Assembly (NCBI GenBank): GCA_026983875.1
Contig: JALSTG010000156.1
Coordinates: forward strand, 1 to 40,952
Length of the DNA: 40,952 nucleotides
Reading direction: 5' to 3'
DNA from: Campylobacteraceae bacterium
Lineage (GTDB): Bacteria; Campylobacterota; Campylobacteria; Campylobacterales; Sulfurovaceae
The position numbers and the translations under genes were made by a program. Numbering within the stretch: the stretch's first letter is position 1; every line of letters begins with the position of its first letter. Shown one piece after another: positions 26,713 to 34,961 of the stretch. The notes beneath the pieces are model-generated. The model had not been told where the DNA came from and ran no database searches. It saw only the letters and a program-made list of their open reading frames with translations.

Positions 26713-26735
26713 CCGAAGGTACAAGGTGCCTTCGG
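26713..26735 (+). terminator. Strong hairpin after ilvC
   Basis: CCGAAGGTAC (26713-26722) pairs with GTGCCTTCGG (26726-26735), with one G-T wobble, across an AAG loop, 22 bp after the ilvC stop. There is no T-tract. The segment GGTGCCTTCGGC (26725-26736) also occurs in reverse complement at 22471-22482 in repeat copy A. Confidence 0.5.
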
Positions 26736-26846
26736 CGATCTGCGCTAGCTTCCCTCATTCATAATCCCACCGTCGTCCGATCGGTTAGTAAATCCCTTAT
26801 TTCTTTTCCCTCTGCTATATAACTTCGATGCTTTTTTACTTTTGGA

Positions 26847-26852
26847 TAAAAT
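26847..26852 (+). promoter_or_regulatory. Possible -10 box for the yibQ-like gene
   Basis: TAAAAT lies 30 bp before the GTG start at 26883, after the ilvC hairpin. Confidence 0.35.
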
Positions 26853-26882
26853 ATCTCCAAAATAACCGGACGAAGGATTGGG

Positions 26883-27920
26883 GTGTCGACAAACAAACAT
26901 GGATCGGCGAAACGGCGGGTACAAGTAAAACGCCAGAAGCAGAAAAAAACGGTACGGCGTCGGCTTTTTATCTCTGTCTTGGGCTTTCTCGGTCTGAGTA
27001 CTTTGCTGGGATTTGCCTTCCTGCTGGGAGGAGGGGCACAGCAGGATCAGGGTGCCAAGAAGCGTACGCCAAAAGCGACAACCGTTACCGTGAAACCAAA
27101 AGAGAAAGAAAAATATAGTAGACCTTCCGAAGCTGTCGTCGTCGCGGAAGAGTATCCCCAAGAAGAGGAGAAGGTCGGCTTCGGTCTGGAGGATTTGATC
27201 CGCAAGACGCAGCACTCGAGACCTGAAAAGGAGCCAGTAACCGCAGTCAAGGGGAAAAAACCTCAGCTGGTGTTGATTATTGACGACGTATCACAGGCTC
27301 GACAGCTTCAGGCGATTCGAACACTCTCCTACCGTATCACTCCCTCGATTTTTCCTCCCTCCCAGATCAACCGTCATAGTAATCTCTTGGTAAAAAATCT
27401 GAAGCATTATTTGATCCATCTTCCTCTGGAGTCGGGAAGCAAAAAAATGAATCGTTTCGCCAAGACGCTTTTCGTTGATGATGGGCCGGCGAAGATCCGG
27501 GCACGGGTCAAGGAGATCCGTCGCCTCTTTCCCAAAGCGCGCTTTGTCAATAACCATACCGGCAGTGTCTTTACCTCGAACTATCCGGCGATGAATCATC
27601 TTTATGGAGACTTGAAGCGTGAGGGCTTCGTCTTTCTCGATAGCCGGACAACAGGGCATTCGGTGGTGCCCAGAGTGTCGAAAGAGTATCATACTCCTTA
27701 TGTGGCTCGTGATGTTTTCATCGACAATATACAGAAACGCTCTGCGATCCTTGCGCAACTGAAGCGCGCCGTACGTATTGCCGAAAAACGGGGCTACGCC
27801 ATTGCGATCGGGCACCCTCATCCGGCAACGTTTGACGCATTGCGTCATGCAAAGAACTTACTCGCTCCGGTAGAGACGGTCTACTTTGACGAGTTTTACC
27901 GAAGCCGTTTCGGAAAATAA
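26883..27920 (+). CDS. Divergent polysaccharide deacetylase (YibQ-like)
   Basis: This 345-residue protein starts with a basic stretch followed by one membrane segment (about 27-50, LFISVLGFLGLSTLLGFAFL) and a charged low-complexity linker. The divergent polysaccharide deacetylase (DUF610) domain begins at LVLIIDDVSQARQLQAI and includes HLPLES, NNHTGSVFTS, FLDSRTTGHS and AIGHPHPATFDAL. Domain architecture indicates a periplasm-facing, membrane-anchored protein of cell-envelope function; activity is unproven for the family. The start is GTG 26883 with AAGGATTGGG upstream. dprA follows after 8 bp, an order I recall from Campylobacter jejuni. Confidence 0.85.
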   Translation: MSTNKHGSAKRRVQVKRQKQKKTVRRRLFISVLGFLGLSTLLGFAFLLGGGAQQDQGAKKRTPKATTVTVKPKEKEKYSRPSEAVVVAEEYPQEEEKVGFGLEDLIRKTQHSRPEKEPVTAVKGKKPQLVLIIDDVSQARQLQAIRTLSYRITPSIFPPSQINRHSNLLVKNLKHYLIHLPLESGSKKMNRFAKTLFVDDGPAKIRARVKEIRRLFPKARFVNNHTGSVFTSNYPAMNHLYGDLKREGFVFLDSRTTGHSVVPRVSKEYHTPYVARDVFIDNIQKRSAILAQLKRAVRIAEKRGYAIAIGHPHPATFDALRHAKNLLAPVETVYFDEFYRSRFGK

Positions 27921-27928
27921 GGGGCATC

Positions 27929-28708
27929 ATGGCGGAGAGACTCCTCGATGAGATGCCCGAAGCCTTCGCTCAGCTGAAAAAACCGCCGGAACGGATTTGG
28001 TATCGGGGGGACCCCTCTCTCTTGCGACGCCCGAAAGTCTCCATCGTCGGGACACGACGTCCCTCGAGCTATACGCGGGAGATGGTACGAACCCTCGCTT
28101 CGGAGTTGGCACGTCGGGGCGTGGCGGTGGTGAGCGGTGCGGCGATGGGAGTCGATGCCCAGGCCCACATGGGAGCAGGAGCGGCCCATACGATTGCCGT
28201 GGTAGGCAACGGGGTGGATATCCGCTATCCCGCTATTAATGCTTCGCTGATCGAATCGATCGAAAGAGAAGGACTTGTTTTGAGTCGTTTCGAACCGGGT
28301 TTTCGGGCGACGAACTGGAGCTTTGTCGTACGCAATGAACTGGTGGTTGCTCTGGGAGAACTCTTGGTCGTCGCGGAGGCAGAGGAGAAGAGTGGATCTA
28401 TGCGCAGTGCAGAATATGCATTGAAGCAGGGCAAAGAGATCTGGGTGCTTCCCCATCGACTTGGGGAGAGCGGCGGTACCCGCTATCTCCTGCGTGAAGG
28501 CCTGGCTCGTCCAATTCTTGATATGGATGCATTCTTGGAGCGTTTTGGCATCCTTCCCTCCCGCTTGACGGAGTATGACGACTTTCTACTCTTCTGTCAA
28601 AAGCGTCCGACGGTCGAAGAGGCGGTAGCAGCTTTCGGAGTGCGGGTTTACGAAGAGGAGTTGGAAGGGAGAATCGTCGTGAATAACGGCAGGATCTCCC
28701 TGGCGTAG
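27929..28708 (+). CDS. dprA: DNA-processing protein DprA (Smf)
   Basis: This 259-residue Rossmann-fold protein binds incoming single-stranded DNA and loads RecA during natural transformation. Signatures are SIVGTRRPSSYTREM, VVSGAAMGVDAQAH, VGNGVDIRYPAIN, RNELVVALGELLVVAEA and GSMRSAEYALKQGKEIWVLP. It lacks the N-terminal SAM domain and has a shortened C-terminal winged-helix-like tail, similar in size to campylobacterial DprA. ATG 27929 follows AAGGGG. The neighbour expected next (ruvX, as I recall) is absent; a minus-strand thioredoxin gene converges instead. Confidence 0.93.
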   Translation: MAERLLDEMPEAFAQLKKPPERIWYRGDPSLLRRPKVSIVGTRRPSSYTREMVRTLASELARRGVAVVSGAAMGVDAQAHMGAGAAHTIAVVGNGVDIRYPAINASLIESIEREGLVLSRFEPGFRATNWSFVVRNELVVALGELLVVAEAEEKSGSMRSAEYALKQGKEIWVLPHRLGESGGTRYLLREGLARPILDMDAFLERFGILPSRLTEYDDFLLFCQKRPTVEEAVAAFGVRVYEEELEGRIVVNNGRISLA

Positions 28709-28725
28709 AGGGGAGTCGCAGACTA

Positions 28726-29304
28726 TTATCTAGTCGTATTTTCTTCTTTAGCGGGGGTAGTGGGAGCTTTGGCGTTCTTCGATTTTTCCATTTTATGGAG
28801 TTGTTCGATGACGCCTGCAAGGGCTTTCTCCGAGAGGAGACCGACCTGGCCGGTGACGAAGCCCCCTTCGGGATCGAGGATGATGAGGTAGGGGATAGAG
28901 CCCTCCCATCCGGTACGCTGTGTTATATAGGCAACAAAATCCAAAGCTCCTTGATGGGCGACAACATTGTAATTGATCCCTTTGGCTTTGACGAAGGCTT
29001 TGAGGGCTTCGGGAGGGGTCGCTTGAACCTCGATGGCGACCATGGCCATTTTGTCTTTATATTTCTTGTTCAAATCGATATAGTGCGGGATGGACATCAG
29101 ACAGGGAGGGCAGTGGGTTCCCCAAAATTCGAGGAAAACGACTTTCCCTTTTAGCTCTTTAAAGAGCAAACCGTTTTTAAGTCCCTGTACGTGGAGCGTT
29201 TTCCCGTCAATCGTCTGAAGTGTAAACTTATCAGGCTGTTGAGCAGCCTGGACAAATCCAAGAGAAAGAAGTGTGAGCAGAAGCCATTTAAGCACTATTT
29301 TCAT
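28726..29304 (-). CDS. TlpA/ResA-like periplasmic thioredoxin
   Basis: This 192-residue protein has a signal peptide ending near VQA. The thioredoxin fold of the TlpA/ResA kind follows, with active site FWGTHCPPCLMSIPHY (CPPC) and the cis-proline segment SIPYLIIL. Such proteins reduce apocytochrome or other periplasmic disulfides, which would suit an organism with many c-type cytochromes. The C-terminal tail is low-complexity (KAPTTPAKEENTTR). It is downstream of radA on the same strand but with its own TATAAT, and converges on dprA. Confidence 0.88.
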   Translation of the reverse strand: MKIVLKWLLLTLLSLGFVQAAQQPDKFTLQTIDGKTLHVQGLKNGLLFKELKGKVVFLEFWGTHCPPCLMSIPHYIDLNKKYKDKMAMVAIEVQATPPEALKAFVKAKGINYNVVAHQGALDFVAYITQRTGWEGSIPYLIILDPEGGFVTGQVGLLSEKALAGVIEQLHKMEKSKNAKAPTTPAKEENTTR

Positions 29305-29360
29305 ATCGGTTATTCCTTTACTTTGATTATGTTTGCGTCGGCATGTACCGGTGTGGTAGG

Positions 29361-29366
29361 ATTATA
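29361..29366 (-). promoter_or_regulatory. Probable -10 box for the TlpA-like gene
   Basis: TATAAT on the minus strand lies 56 bp before the ATG at 29304, within the 93-bp spacer after radA. Confidence 0.45.
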
Positions 29367-29397
29367 ACATAGGGGATTTATCGGAGATTAATGAGCT

Positions 29398-30756
29398 TCA
29401 GATGAAAATCCATTCGATGATTTTCCCCACTTCAGAAGCGACAAAGCATTTGATGGAACTTTTTTCCAGGGGCTTGGAGGGGAGGACCGCCTTTTTGAAG
29501 CCCTGGGTCTCCATCTCCCGAAGGCGCTGGGCGAGAGCAGGCACCTCCCGTATCTCGCCTGTGAGGCTTACTTCGCCGAGAAAGAGAGTCTCGGCACTGA
29601 GTTCACGATCCCGGAAGCTGCTGAGGATGGCGGCAATGACCGCCAGATCGGCAGCGGGCTCGGTAATACGGATACCGCCGCTTACATTGATGAAGACGTC
29701 GTAGGTACCCAGAGGCAGATCGAGCTTCTTCTCTAAGAGGGCCAGAAGCATCTGGAGGCGGTTGTTGTCGTAGCCCGTGGAACTGCGTTTGGGATGGCCG
29801 TAGGCTTCGGCGACAAGGGCCTGGATTTCGATGACGATGGGACGGCTTCCCTCCATAATAATCGTCAGGGCAGAGCCTGCGGAGAGCTTTTCCTTGTCGA
29901 AGAAACGGCCGGCAAAACTCTTAGCGTCCAGCAGCCCGTCACGGCGCATCTCGAAGATTCCTACCTCGTTGGTGGAGCCGAATCGGTTTTTGAATCCCCG
30001 GAGCAGCCGGAGTTCCGAGTTGGAATCTCCTTCGAAGTAGAGGACTGTATCGACCATGTGCTCCAGAACCCTGGGGCCGGCGATAGAACCCTCTTTGGTG
30101 ATGTGGCCGATGATAAAGATGGGGATCTGACGGTTCTTGGCCAGGCGCATCAGCTCGAAGGTGATGGTGCGCACCTGGGTGACGGAGCCTGGAGCCGAAG
30201 GGGTTTCGTCGGAATAGAGAGTCTGGATCGAGTCGATGACAACAAAATCGTAGTCTCTTCGGTCGATTTCGTTGAGGACGCGCTCAAGGTTGATTTCACT
30301 CAGGAGAAAGAGGCGTTCATGGTTGGCATTCAGGCGGTTGGCCCGGAGCTTGATCTGTCCCGTGGATTCCTCGCCGCTGACATAGAGGACGCTCTTGTCG
30401 ACGGAGGCGAGATTGCCGGCAATCTTAAGCAGCAGCGTCGATTTGCCGATGCCGGGGGAGCCGCCGATAAGGGTAAGAGAGCCGGGGACGATGCCGCCGC
30501 CGAGGACAAGGTCCAGCTCCCGGCTGCCGGAAGGGAATCGGATGAAGTTCTCTTCGTCGATCTCGGTAATGGGCTGGGCCTTGGCTTTGGTTCCTGCCGG
30601 AGAGGATGTGGTGCTGCTCTCCTTGAGAAATTTGATCTGCTCGGCGCTGAGTTCGATGAGACTCTCCCACTCCCCGCAACTGGGGCACTTCCCCATCCAC
30701 CGCGGGGTCTGAAAGCCGCATGCCTGACACTCGAAGAGAGTTTTCTTTTTTGCCAT
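29398..30756 (-). CDS. radA: DNA repair protein RadA
   Basis: This 452-residue RecA-like branch-migration ATPase has a four-cysteine zinc finger (C10, C13, C24, C27 around CQACGFQTPRWMGKCPSC). Walker A GGSPGIGKST is near residue 100, followed by the KNRFGSTNEVGIFEM RadA motif and a C-terminal Lon-like domain (DVFINVSGGIRITEP). It processes recombination intermediates, relevant alongside DprA. The start has AAGGA upstream. Confidence 0.95.
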   Translation of the reverse strand: MAKKKTLFECQACGFQTPRWMGKCPSCGEWESLIELSAEQIKFLKESSTTSSPAGTKAKAQPITEIDEENFIRFPSGSRELDLVLGGGIVPGSLTLIGGSPGIGKSTLLLKIAGNLASVDKSVLYVSGEESTGQIKLRANRLNANHERLFLLSEINLERVLNEIDRRDYDFVVIDSIQTLYSDETPSAPGSVTQVRTITFELMRLAKNRQIPIFIIGHITKEGSIAGPRVLEHMVDTVLYFEGDSNSELRLLRGFKNRFGSTNEVGIFEMRRDGLLDAKSFAGRFFDKEKLSAGSALTIIMEGSRPIVIEIQALVAEAYGHPKRSSTGYDNNRLQMLLALLEKKLDLPLGTYDVFINVSGGIRITEPAADLAVIAAILSSFRDRELSAETLFLGEVSLTGEIREVPALAQRLREMETQGFKKAVLPSKPLEKSSIKCFVASEVGKIIEWIFI

Positions 30757-31051
30757 TGCCGAATCCTTTGTCCTATATCCGTAGAGACCTGGAACAATTT
30801 TTGATATTTTAGTAGTTTTTTAGCTTGGTATTCAAGAAAACTTCGTTTTGAAAAAATCGATAGATTGTGAAAGTGAGTCTTGTGCTATAATCCATATAAT
30901 ATAGCAAAGATCCTACCTTGTGGCACTAAGCAAGCAAGAGGGTTGGAGAAATTTTAAATATTTCCCCACGGCAAAACGACAGAGAAAAAAAAGATAGATT
31001 ACGGAGACTCTCAATGCTCTTTGAGAGACGGGGTGAAGTAAAAGGGAAGAG
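30757..31051 (+). other. Divergent spacer between radA and the kinase-like gene
   Basis: This 295-bp region is AT-rich near radA and holds tandem -10 boxes, a long leader, a hairpin and a possible leader peptide for the plus-strand gene. No RNA gene was recognised. Confidence 0.6.
30886..30900 (+). promoter_or_regulatory. Tandem -10 boxes for the kinase-like gene
   Basis: Two TATAAT boxes at 30886-30891 and 30895-30900 predict a leader of roughly 145-155 nt before the ATG at 31052. Confidence 0.45.
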
Positions 31052-31055
31052 ATGA
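31014..31055 (+). CDS. Possible 13-residue leader peptide with hairpin
   Basis: ATG 31014 with GGAG at 31003-31006 opens a 13-codon frame (MLFERRGEVKGKR). Its TGA (31053-31055) overlaps the kinase-like gene's ATG as ATGA. A 7-bp stem (CTCTCAA 31008-31014, TTGAGAG 31021-31027) covers the leader start codon. This suggests translational coupling; expression is unproven. Confidence 0.3.
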   Translation: MLFERRGEVKGKR

Positions 31056-33349
31056 AATACATTGTTTTGGGATTTTTATTGGAGACGATAGTAGTGCAGG
31101 CGGGGATTACTGCTCCGGAAACGACGGAGGATCTCTTTTGGTATTGGGCAGGGTTGATTGCTCTGGCCATCGTAGGGGTAATCATACTTTTTGTTTCGTC
31201 GGAGCAGCTTCGTAGACTGAAGAGAGTCTACGATCAGATATTGGAAAAAGAGAAGAAGCTTGAAGAGAGTCAGAGCAAATTTCTCGACGACCTGGGTGAA
31301 AATATCTATGAAACGCTCCAGGCGACGACTCGAACGACGAACGAAGTCATTGAGAAGGCGAAGGAATTGGTGCCGGAGAGCCAGATCGAGAAGATCAGAG
31401 AGGGGGAGCAGCAGCTACTTACCAGTACGAAAGATTTGATATTTTTTCTCAAACTCAAATCGAAGCGGGTTAAAATCCTTCCCCGGGATTTCGAACTCCG
31501 GCAGCTTATGGAGGATATTTCGGAGGTATTGCAGAGTAAATACGGCGATAAGGGACATCATTTTGATCTGGACATCGACGATTCGTTACCCAAGGTGCTC
31601 TATGGAGACTCTTTACGATTGGGACAAATTATCGTGAATTTGGCCGGAAATGCGGTCGAAGAGGTCTCTGAAGCAGTCGAGATTCACATCGATGTCCACT
31701 CGGCGGAGTTTGGCGAACCCAAAAGAGAGGGAATAGCTATCTCAATTCGTGATGCAAACGAAAAGAATGTTCACCCGGCGTTTCAAAACTTTGAACCCTA
31801 TTATGACGATACACGTAAGGAGTTTGTCGGCCTGCGTCTTTTTGTGGCCAGGGAACTAGTCGAATTGATGGGAGGTACGCTGAAGACGGAGCAGCGGAAG
31901 GGAAGCCATGAAGTCCGGCTGTTTCTTCCGATCTCGGCTCCGGAGGATCAAGAGGAGTTTTTAAAAGAACTTCCTCTTTCCTGTGTGCCTCAAAGGGTTT
32001 TGATCTATGATGATCGCGGGGAAGAGGTGGAGGTGATGCAGAGGGTCTTTGGGCACTACTGTTGTCCCGTGACCTATTTTGACAGTGAAGTGTGTAGCGA
32101 GGCCGTTCCAAATTTTGCTCTTTTTGAGCTGGTCTTTATCGCCGATGAGTATTTCGGCCCCCTGCAACAGAAGATGCTTGAAGCTTTGCGAAAAACGGAA
32201 AATCTGAAAGTGGTTTTGATAACGAATCATGAAGAGCAGATAGTGCGTCGGGATCTGATCGATGCTTATCTTCTCCGTCCGATTACCAGCGGGGAGGTCA
32301 CGATCGTGCTTTCGAAACTCTTGGACGAAATAAGTCCTGAAGTGGAGAGTGACGAAAGGGATCCGGAGCAAACTCGTCAGGAGCATGAGAATGTGCTCGA
32401 AGCCCAAAAAGTGGTTTCTCCTCCCTCATTTGTCGGCAATGTTACTGTAGTGGATCAGGAAGAGAAGCTGCAAGAAAAGCTGACCGAAGAAAGTAAGATA
32501 GAAAGCAGTGTAGAGTCCGAGTCTGGAGAGGCGCTTCATTCCCTCTATCTTCCCCCGACAGTCCCGGGAATTACCCGTGAGAGTTTTGCTCCATTACGGG
32601 GGAATATATTACTGGCTGAAGACAATCGAATCAATCAGAGGGTCATTCAGGATCTACTGAAAAATTCGGGTATCGAGCTCACGATTGTTTCCGACGGCTA
32701 CGAAGCATTGGAGGCGATCGAAAGCCCAGAGAAGACCTTTGACCTGGTTTTACTCGATAATGGTCTCCCGATGATGACCGGTGAAGAAGTTGCCAGGATC
32801 GTCCGTCAGAATCCCGAACATGAAATGCTTCCTCTTGTCGCTTTTACCGCCACGCCTTATGCGGATGCAAAAGAGAAATATCGTGAGATCGGATTCGATG
32901 CATTTTTACCCAAACCCTTTCAGGTCTCGCAGCTGTATAATTTACTGCTTCGTTATTTGACCAGGGAAGCAGCCGAAATACCGTCTTCCTCTAAAACAGA
33001 GCAGGATACCGTTCTGGACGAAGAAAAAGGATTGGCCTTTGCCCATGGGAAAAAGGAACTTTATCAGGAGTTACTCAAAGAGTTTCTCTCAGTTTATGCT
33101 CCCAGTTGGTCTCTCCTGGAAAAGTATCGCCGTGAAGGCAGTCTGGATCAGGCTCGGAATTTTCTCCTGGATATCCGAGGGCTTTCCGCGACAATCGGGG
33201 CAGAGGCCCTCTACCGACTCGTCGATCGCCTGTTTCGTAAAGTAGGTGAAGAGAGAGAACCTTTGTCCGAAGAGGATGTGGAAGCTTACGGAAGAGAACT
33301 CGAAAGGCTCAAAGCTGCGGTAGAGCGTTATCTGTTGAAACAGGTCTGA
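31052..33349 (+). CDS. Hybrid histidine kinase-like protein lacking phospho-histidines
   Basis: This 765-residue protein has one N-terminal membrane region (about 28-50) with a tiny periplasmic part. A DHp-like coiled coil (about 60-135) follows; its expected His is Glu (E83 in FLDDLGENIYETLQ). A HATPase-like domain (about 145-305) has an N-box-like VNLAGNAVEE but degenerate G boxes (IRDANEKN, VGLRLFVAREL). Next come a pseudo-receiver (about 320-430) and an acidic linker. The receiver at about 515-635 is canonical (AEDN, D569, T/K with K621). A C-terminal Hpt-like helix bundle has Leu at the His position (L706 in LLDIRGLSATIGA). It probably acts as a scaffold or phospho-sink driven by another kinase. 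It sits between radA and ftsY, which I recall as neighbours in C. jejuni. Confidence 0.8.
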   Translation: MKYIVLGFLLETIVVQAGITAPETTEDLFWYWAGLIALAIVGVIILFVSSEQLRRLKRVYDQILEKEKKLEESQSKFLDDLGENIYETLQATTRTTNEVIEKAKELVPESQIEKIREGEQQLLTSTKDLIFFLKLKSKRVKILPRDFELRQLMEDISEVLQSKYGDKGHHFDLDIDDSLPKVLYGDSLRLGQIIVNLAGNAVEEVSEAVEIHIDVHSAEFGEPKREGIAISIRDANEKNVHPAFQNFEPYYDDTRKEFVGLRLFVARELVELMGGTLKTEQRKGSHEVRLFLPISAPEDQEEFLKELPLSCVPQRVLIYDDRGEEVEVMQRVFGHYCCPVTYFDSEVCSEAVPNFALFELVFIADEYFGPLQQKMLEALRKTENLKVVLITNHEEQIVRRDLIDAYLLRPITSGEVTIVLSKLLDEISPEVESDERDPEQTRQEHENVLEAQKVVSPPSFVGNVTVVDQEEKLQEKLTEESKIESSVESESGEALHSLYLPPTVPGITRESFAPLRGNILLAEDNRINQRVIQDLLKNSGIELTIVSDGYEALEAIESPEKTFDLVLLDNGLPMMTGEEVARIVRQNPEHEMLPLVAFTATPYADAKEKYREIGFDAFLPKPFQVSQLYNLLLRYLTREAAEIPSSSKTEQDTVLDEEKGLAFAHGKKELYQELLKEFLSVYAPSWSLLEKYRREGSLDQARNFLLDIRGLSATIGAEALYRLVDRLFRKVGEEREPLSEEDVEAYGRELERLKAAVERYLLKQV

Positions 33350-33360
33350 TCCGCGGATCA
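33347..33360. other. 14-bp palindrome over the kinase-like gene stop
   Basis: TGATCCGCGGATCA is a perfect palindrome that includes the stop TGA and lies in the 18-bp convergent gap with ftsY. It may act as a weak two-way terminator or be chance. Confidence 0.25.
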
Positions 33361-33367
33361 TCAAATC

Positions 33368-34240
33368 CTATTTTTCGTAAATCTCATCAAGAATCATATT
33401 GACATAGTCGTTGGCCCGGAAGGGGATGAGATCGTCGGGACTCTCACCGGTGCCGATATAGTAAAGGGGCATTTTGAGCTCGTCGGCGATGGTGAGGATA
33501 GCGCCGCCCTTGGCGGTGCCGTCCAGCTTGGTGATGATGATACCGTCGATGCCGATCATCGCGTCGAAGGCCTTGGCCTGGTTAAGGGTGGAACTGCCCT
33601 GGGTACCGTCGAGAATAAGCATCTTGCGATGGGGAGCACCCGGGAGAGCTTTGTCGGCGACTCGGACCATCTTTTTGAGCTCTTCGGCGAGGTTGGTCTG
33701 GGTGTGGAGGCGTCCGGCAGTGTCGATGATGACCCGGTCGATCTCTTTGGCCAGAGCAGATTTGATCGTGTCGAAGACTACGGCGGAGGGGTCGTGTCCC
33801 TGGCGGGTCGCAACGATGGGAACGTTGAGCTTTTGGGCCCAGCGGCTCAACTGCTCGATCGCCGCGGCCCGGAAAGTGTCCCCGGCACCGAGAACGACGC
33901 TGCGGCCCTCTTTTTGGTAGAGTCTGGCGAGCTTGGCAATGGTTGTGGTCTTGCCCGCACCGTTGACGCCGATGATCATCTCCACGAAGGGGTGATGGTC
34001 GTCGGGGTTGATCCATCGGGCCTGATATTGGAAGACGGAGATGAGGGAGTTGAAAGCCTGGGTGCGGGAGATAGTCTCTGGAAGCCCTTCCAGGAGCCTT
34101 TCGACGAGTTCGTAGTCCACATCGGCTTCTAGGAGAACCTCTTCCAGTTCATTTTTTTCCAGTGTTTTCTTCTTTTCCGGGACGGTTTCTCGGATTGCTT
34201 CATTGGTTTTACCGAAGGCTTTTTTCAAAAAATCAAACAT
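33368..34240 (-). CDS. ftsY: Signal recognition particle receptor FtsY
   Basis: This 290-residue SRP GTPase receptor delivers ribosome-nascent-chain complexes to the membrane. The N domain is short and lacks the long acidic A region. G motifs are GVNGAGKTTTIAKLA, GDTFRAAAIEQL, DTAGRLHTQ and TKLDGTAKGG, ending in GTGESPDDLIPF. It starts 4 bp after the thioredoxin lipoprotein gene, implying one operon. It converges on the kinase-like gene with an 18-bp gap. Confidence 0.95.
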   Translation of the reverse strand: MFDFLKKAFGKTNEAIRETVPEKKKTLEKNELEEVLLEADVDYELVERLLEGLPETISRTQAFNSLISVFQYQARWINPDDHHPFVEMIIGVNGAGKTTTIAKLARLYQKEGRSVVLGAGDTFRAAAIEQLSRWAQKLNVPIVATRQGHDPSAVVFDTIKSALAKEIDRVIIDTAGRLHTQTNLAEELKKMVRVADKALPGAPHRKMLILDGTQGSSTLNQAKAFDAMIGIDGIIITKLDGTAKGGAILTIADELKMPLYYIGTGESPDDLIPFRANDYVNMILDEIYEK

Positions 34241-34244
34241 CTAT

Positions 34245-34883
34245 CTATCCTTCTTTTTTCTTGATTTCGCGTAATTGGTCGATAAGACTCTGGAGCATTT
34301 CATAGGGAACGGCCCCTTGAATGTTCATAATATATTTACCATCTTTAAAGATGAGAGTCAAAGGAAGGGGGTAGTCCGAGCCCTGCTTTGCCAGACCGGC
34401 GAGATAATCTGCCAGGGCGTCGTTGTCCGGGGCCCGGGAGATAAAAAAATTGCTCTCGTATCGGCGCATGAGCCGACGGAGCCTCGTAGGATCAAGTTCG
34501 CTATGGACCAGGAGGCCGATGACGAAGAGTTGATCCTTGTTGGCGGCTTGTAACTTTCCTAGATAGGGGAGCATTCCCCGACAGGGCGGGCACCAGTCGG
34601 AAAAAAGGACGAGCATGACCAGAGGCTGACGGATGCGCTGGAAACGGGCTTCGTGGTCGGTGAATTCCAATATCGTCTGCCGGCCGTCGATATCGCGGAT
34701 CGTAAAACGTTTGGTCCGAGAGGCGGTTGAAGTTTCTTTGGAAACATGAACGGTCATAGGCTCGGAAGGCGAAGGTGTGGCGTTTGCTTCTTGCTTCTGC
34801 GCTTTCTCTTTGTCGCTACAGCCGGCGACACCGAAGAGGAACGATAGAAGGATCACCGGAATGATATAAGGGTAACCGTTCAC
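34245..34883 (-). CDS. Thioredoxin-like lipoprotein (TlpA family)
   Basis: This 212-residue protein has a lipobox FGVAGC (C22), so it is membrane-anchored and faces the periplasm. A low-complexity linker (EKAQKQEANATPSPSEP) precedes a thioredoxin-like domain with FSDWCPPCRGMLPYL and cis-proline YPLPLTLIF. It probably reduces periplasmic disulfides. GTG at 34883 is the start, with AGGAG nine bases upstream. It is cotranscribed with ftsY; I recall the same pair in Campylobacter jejuni. Confidence 0.85.
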   Translation of the reverse strand: MNGYPYIIPVILLSFLFGVAGCSDKEKAQKQEANATPSPSEPMTVHVSKETSTASRTKRFTIRDIDGRQTILEFTDHEARFQRIRQPLVMLVLFSDWCPPCRGMLPYLGKLQAANKDQLFVIGLLVHSELDPTRLRRLMRRYESNFFISRAPDNDALADYLAGLAKQGSDYPLPLTLIFKDGKYIMNIQGAVPYEMLQSLIDQLREIKKKEG

Positions 34884-34961
34884 TCTTCCGAGCTCCTCTT
34901 CGATATAATTTTTAGATCATTAAGCACGGGATTATATCTAAGGAAGGGTAAGAAGCGCGGC

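Noticed and set aside
29794-30804. 336-codon plus-strand frame opposite radA
   Set aside because: RadA zinc finger, Walker A and KNRFG are on the minus strand; the opposite frame has no recognisable content.
30900-31008. Long leader of the kinase-like gene as a riboswitch
   Set aside because: No conserved riboswitch core was recognised; only one short hairpin and a leader peptide frame can be supported.
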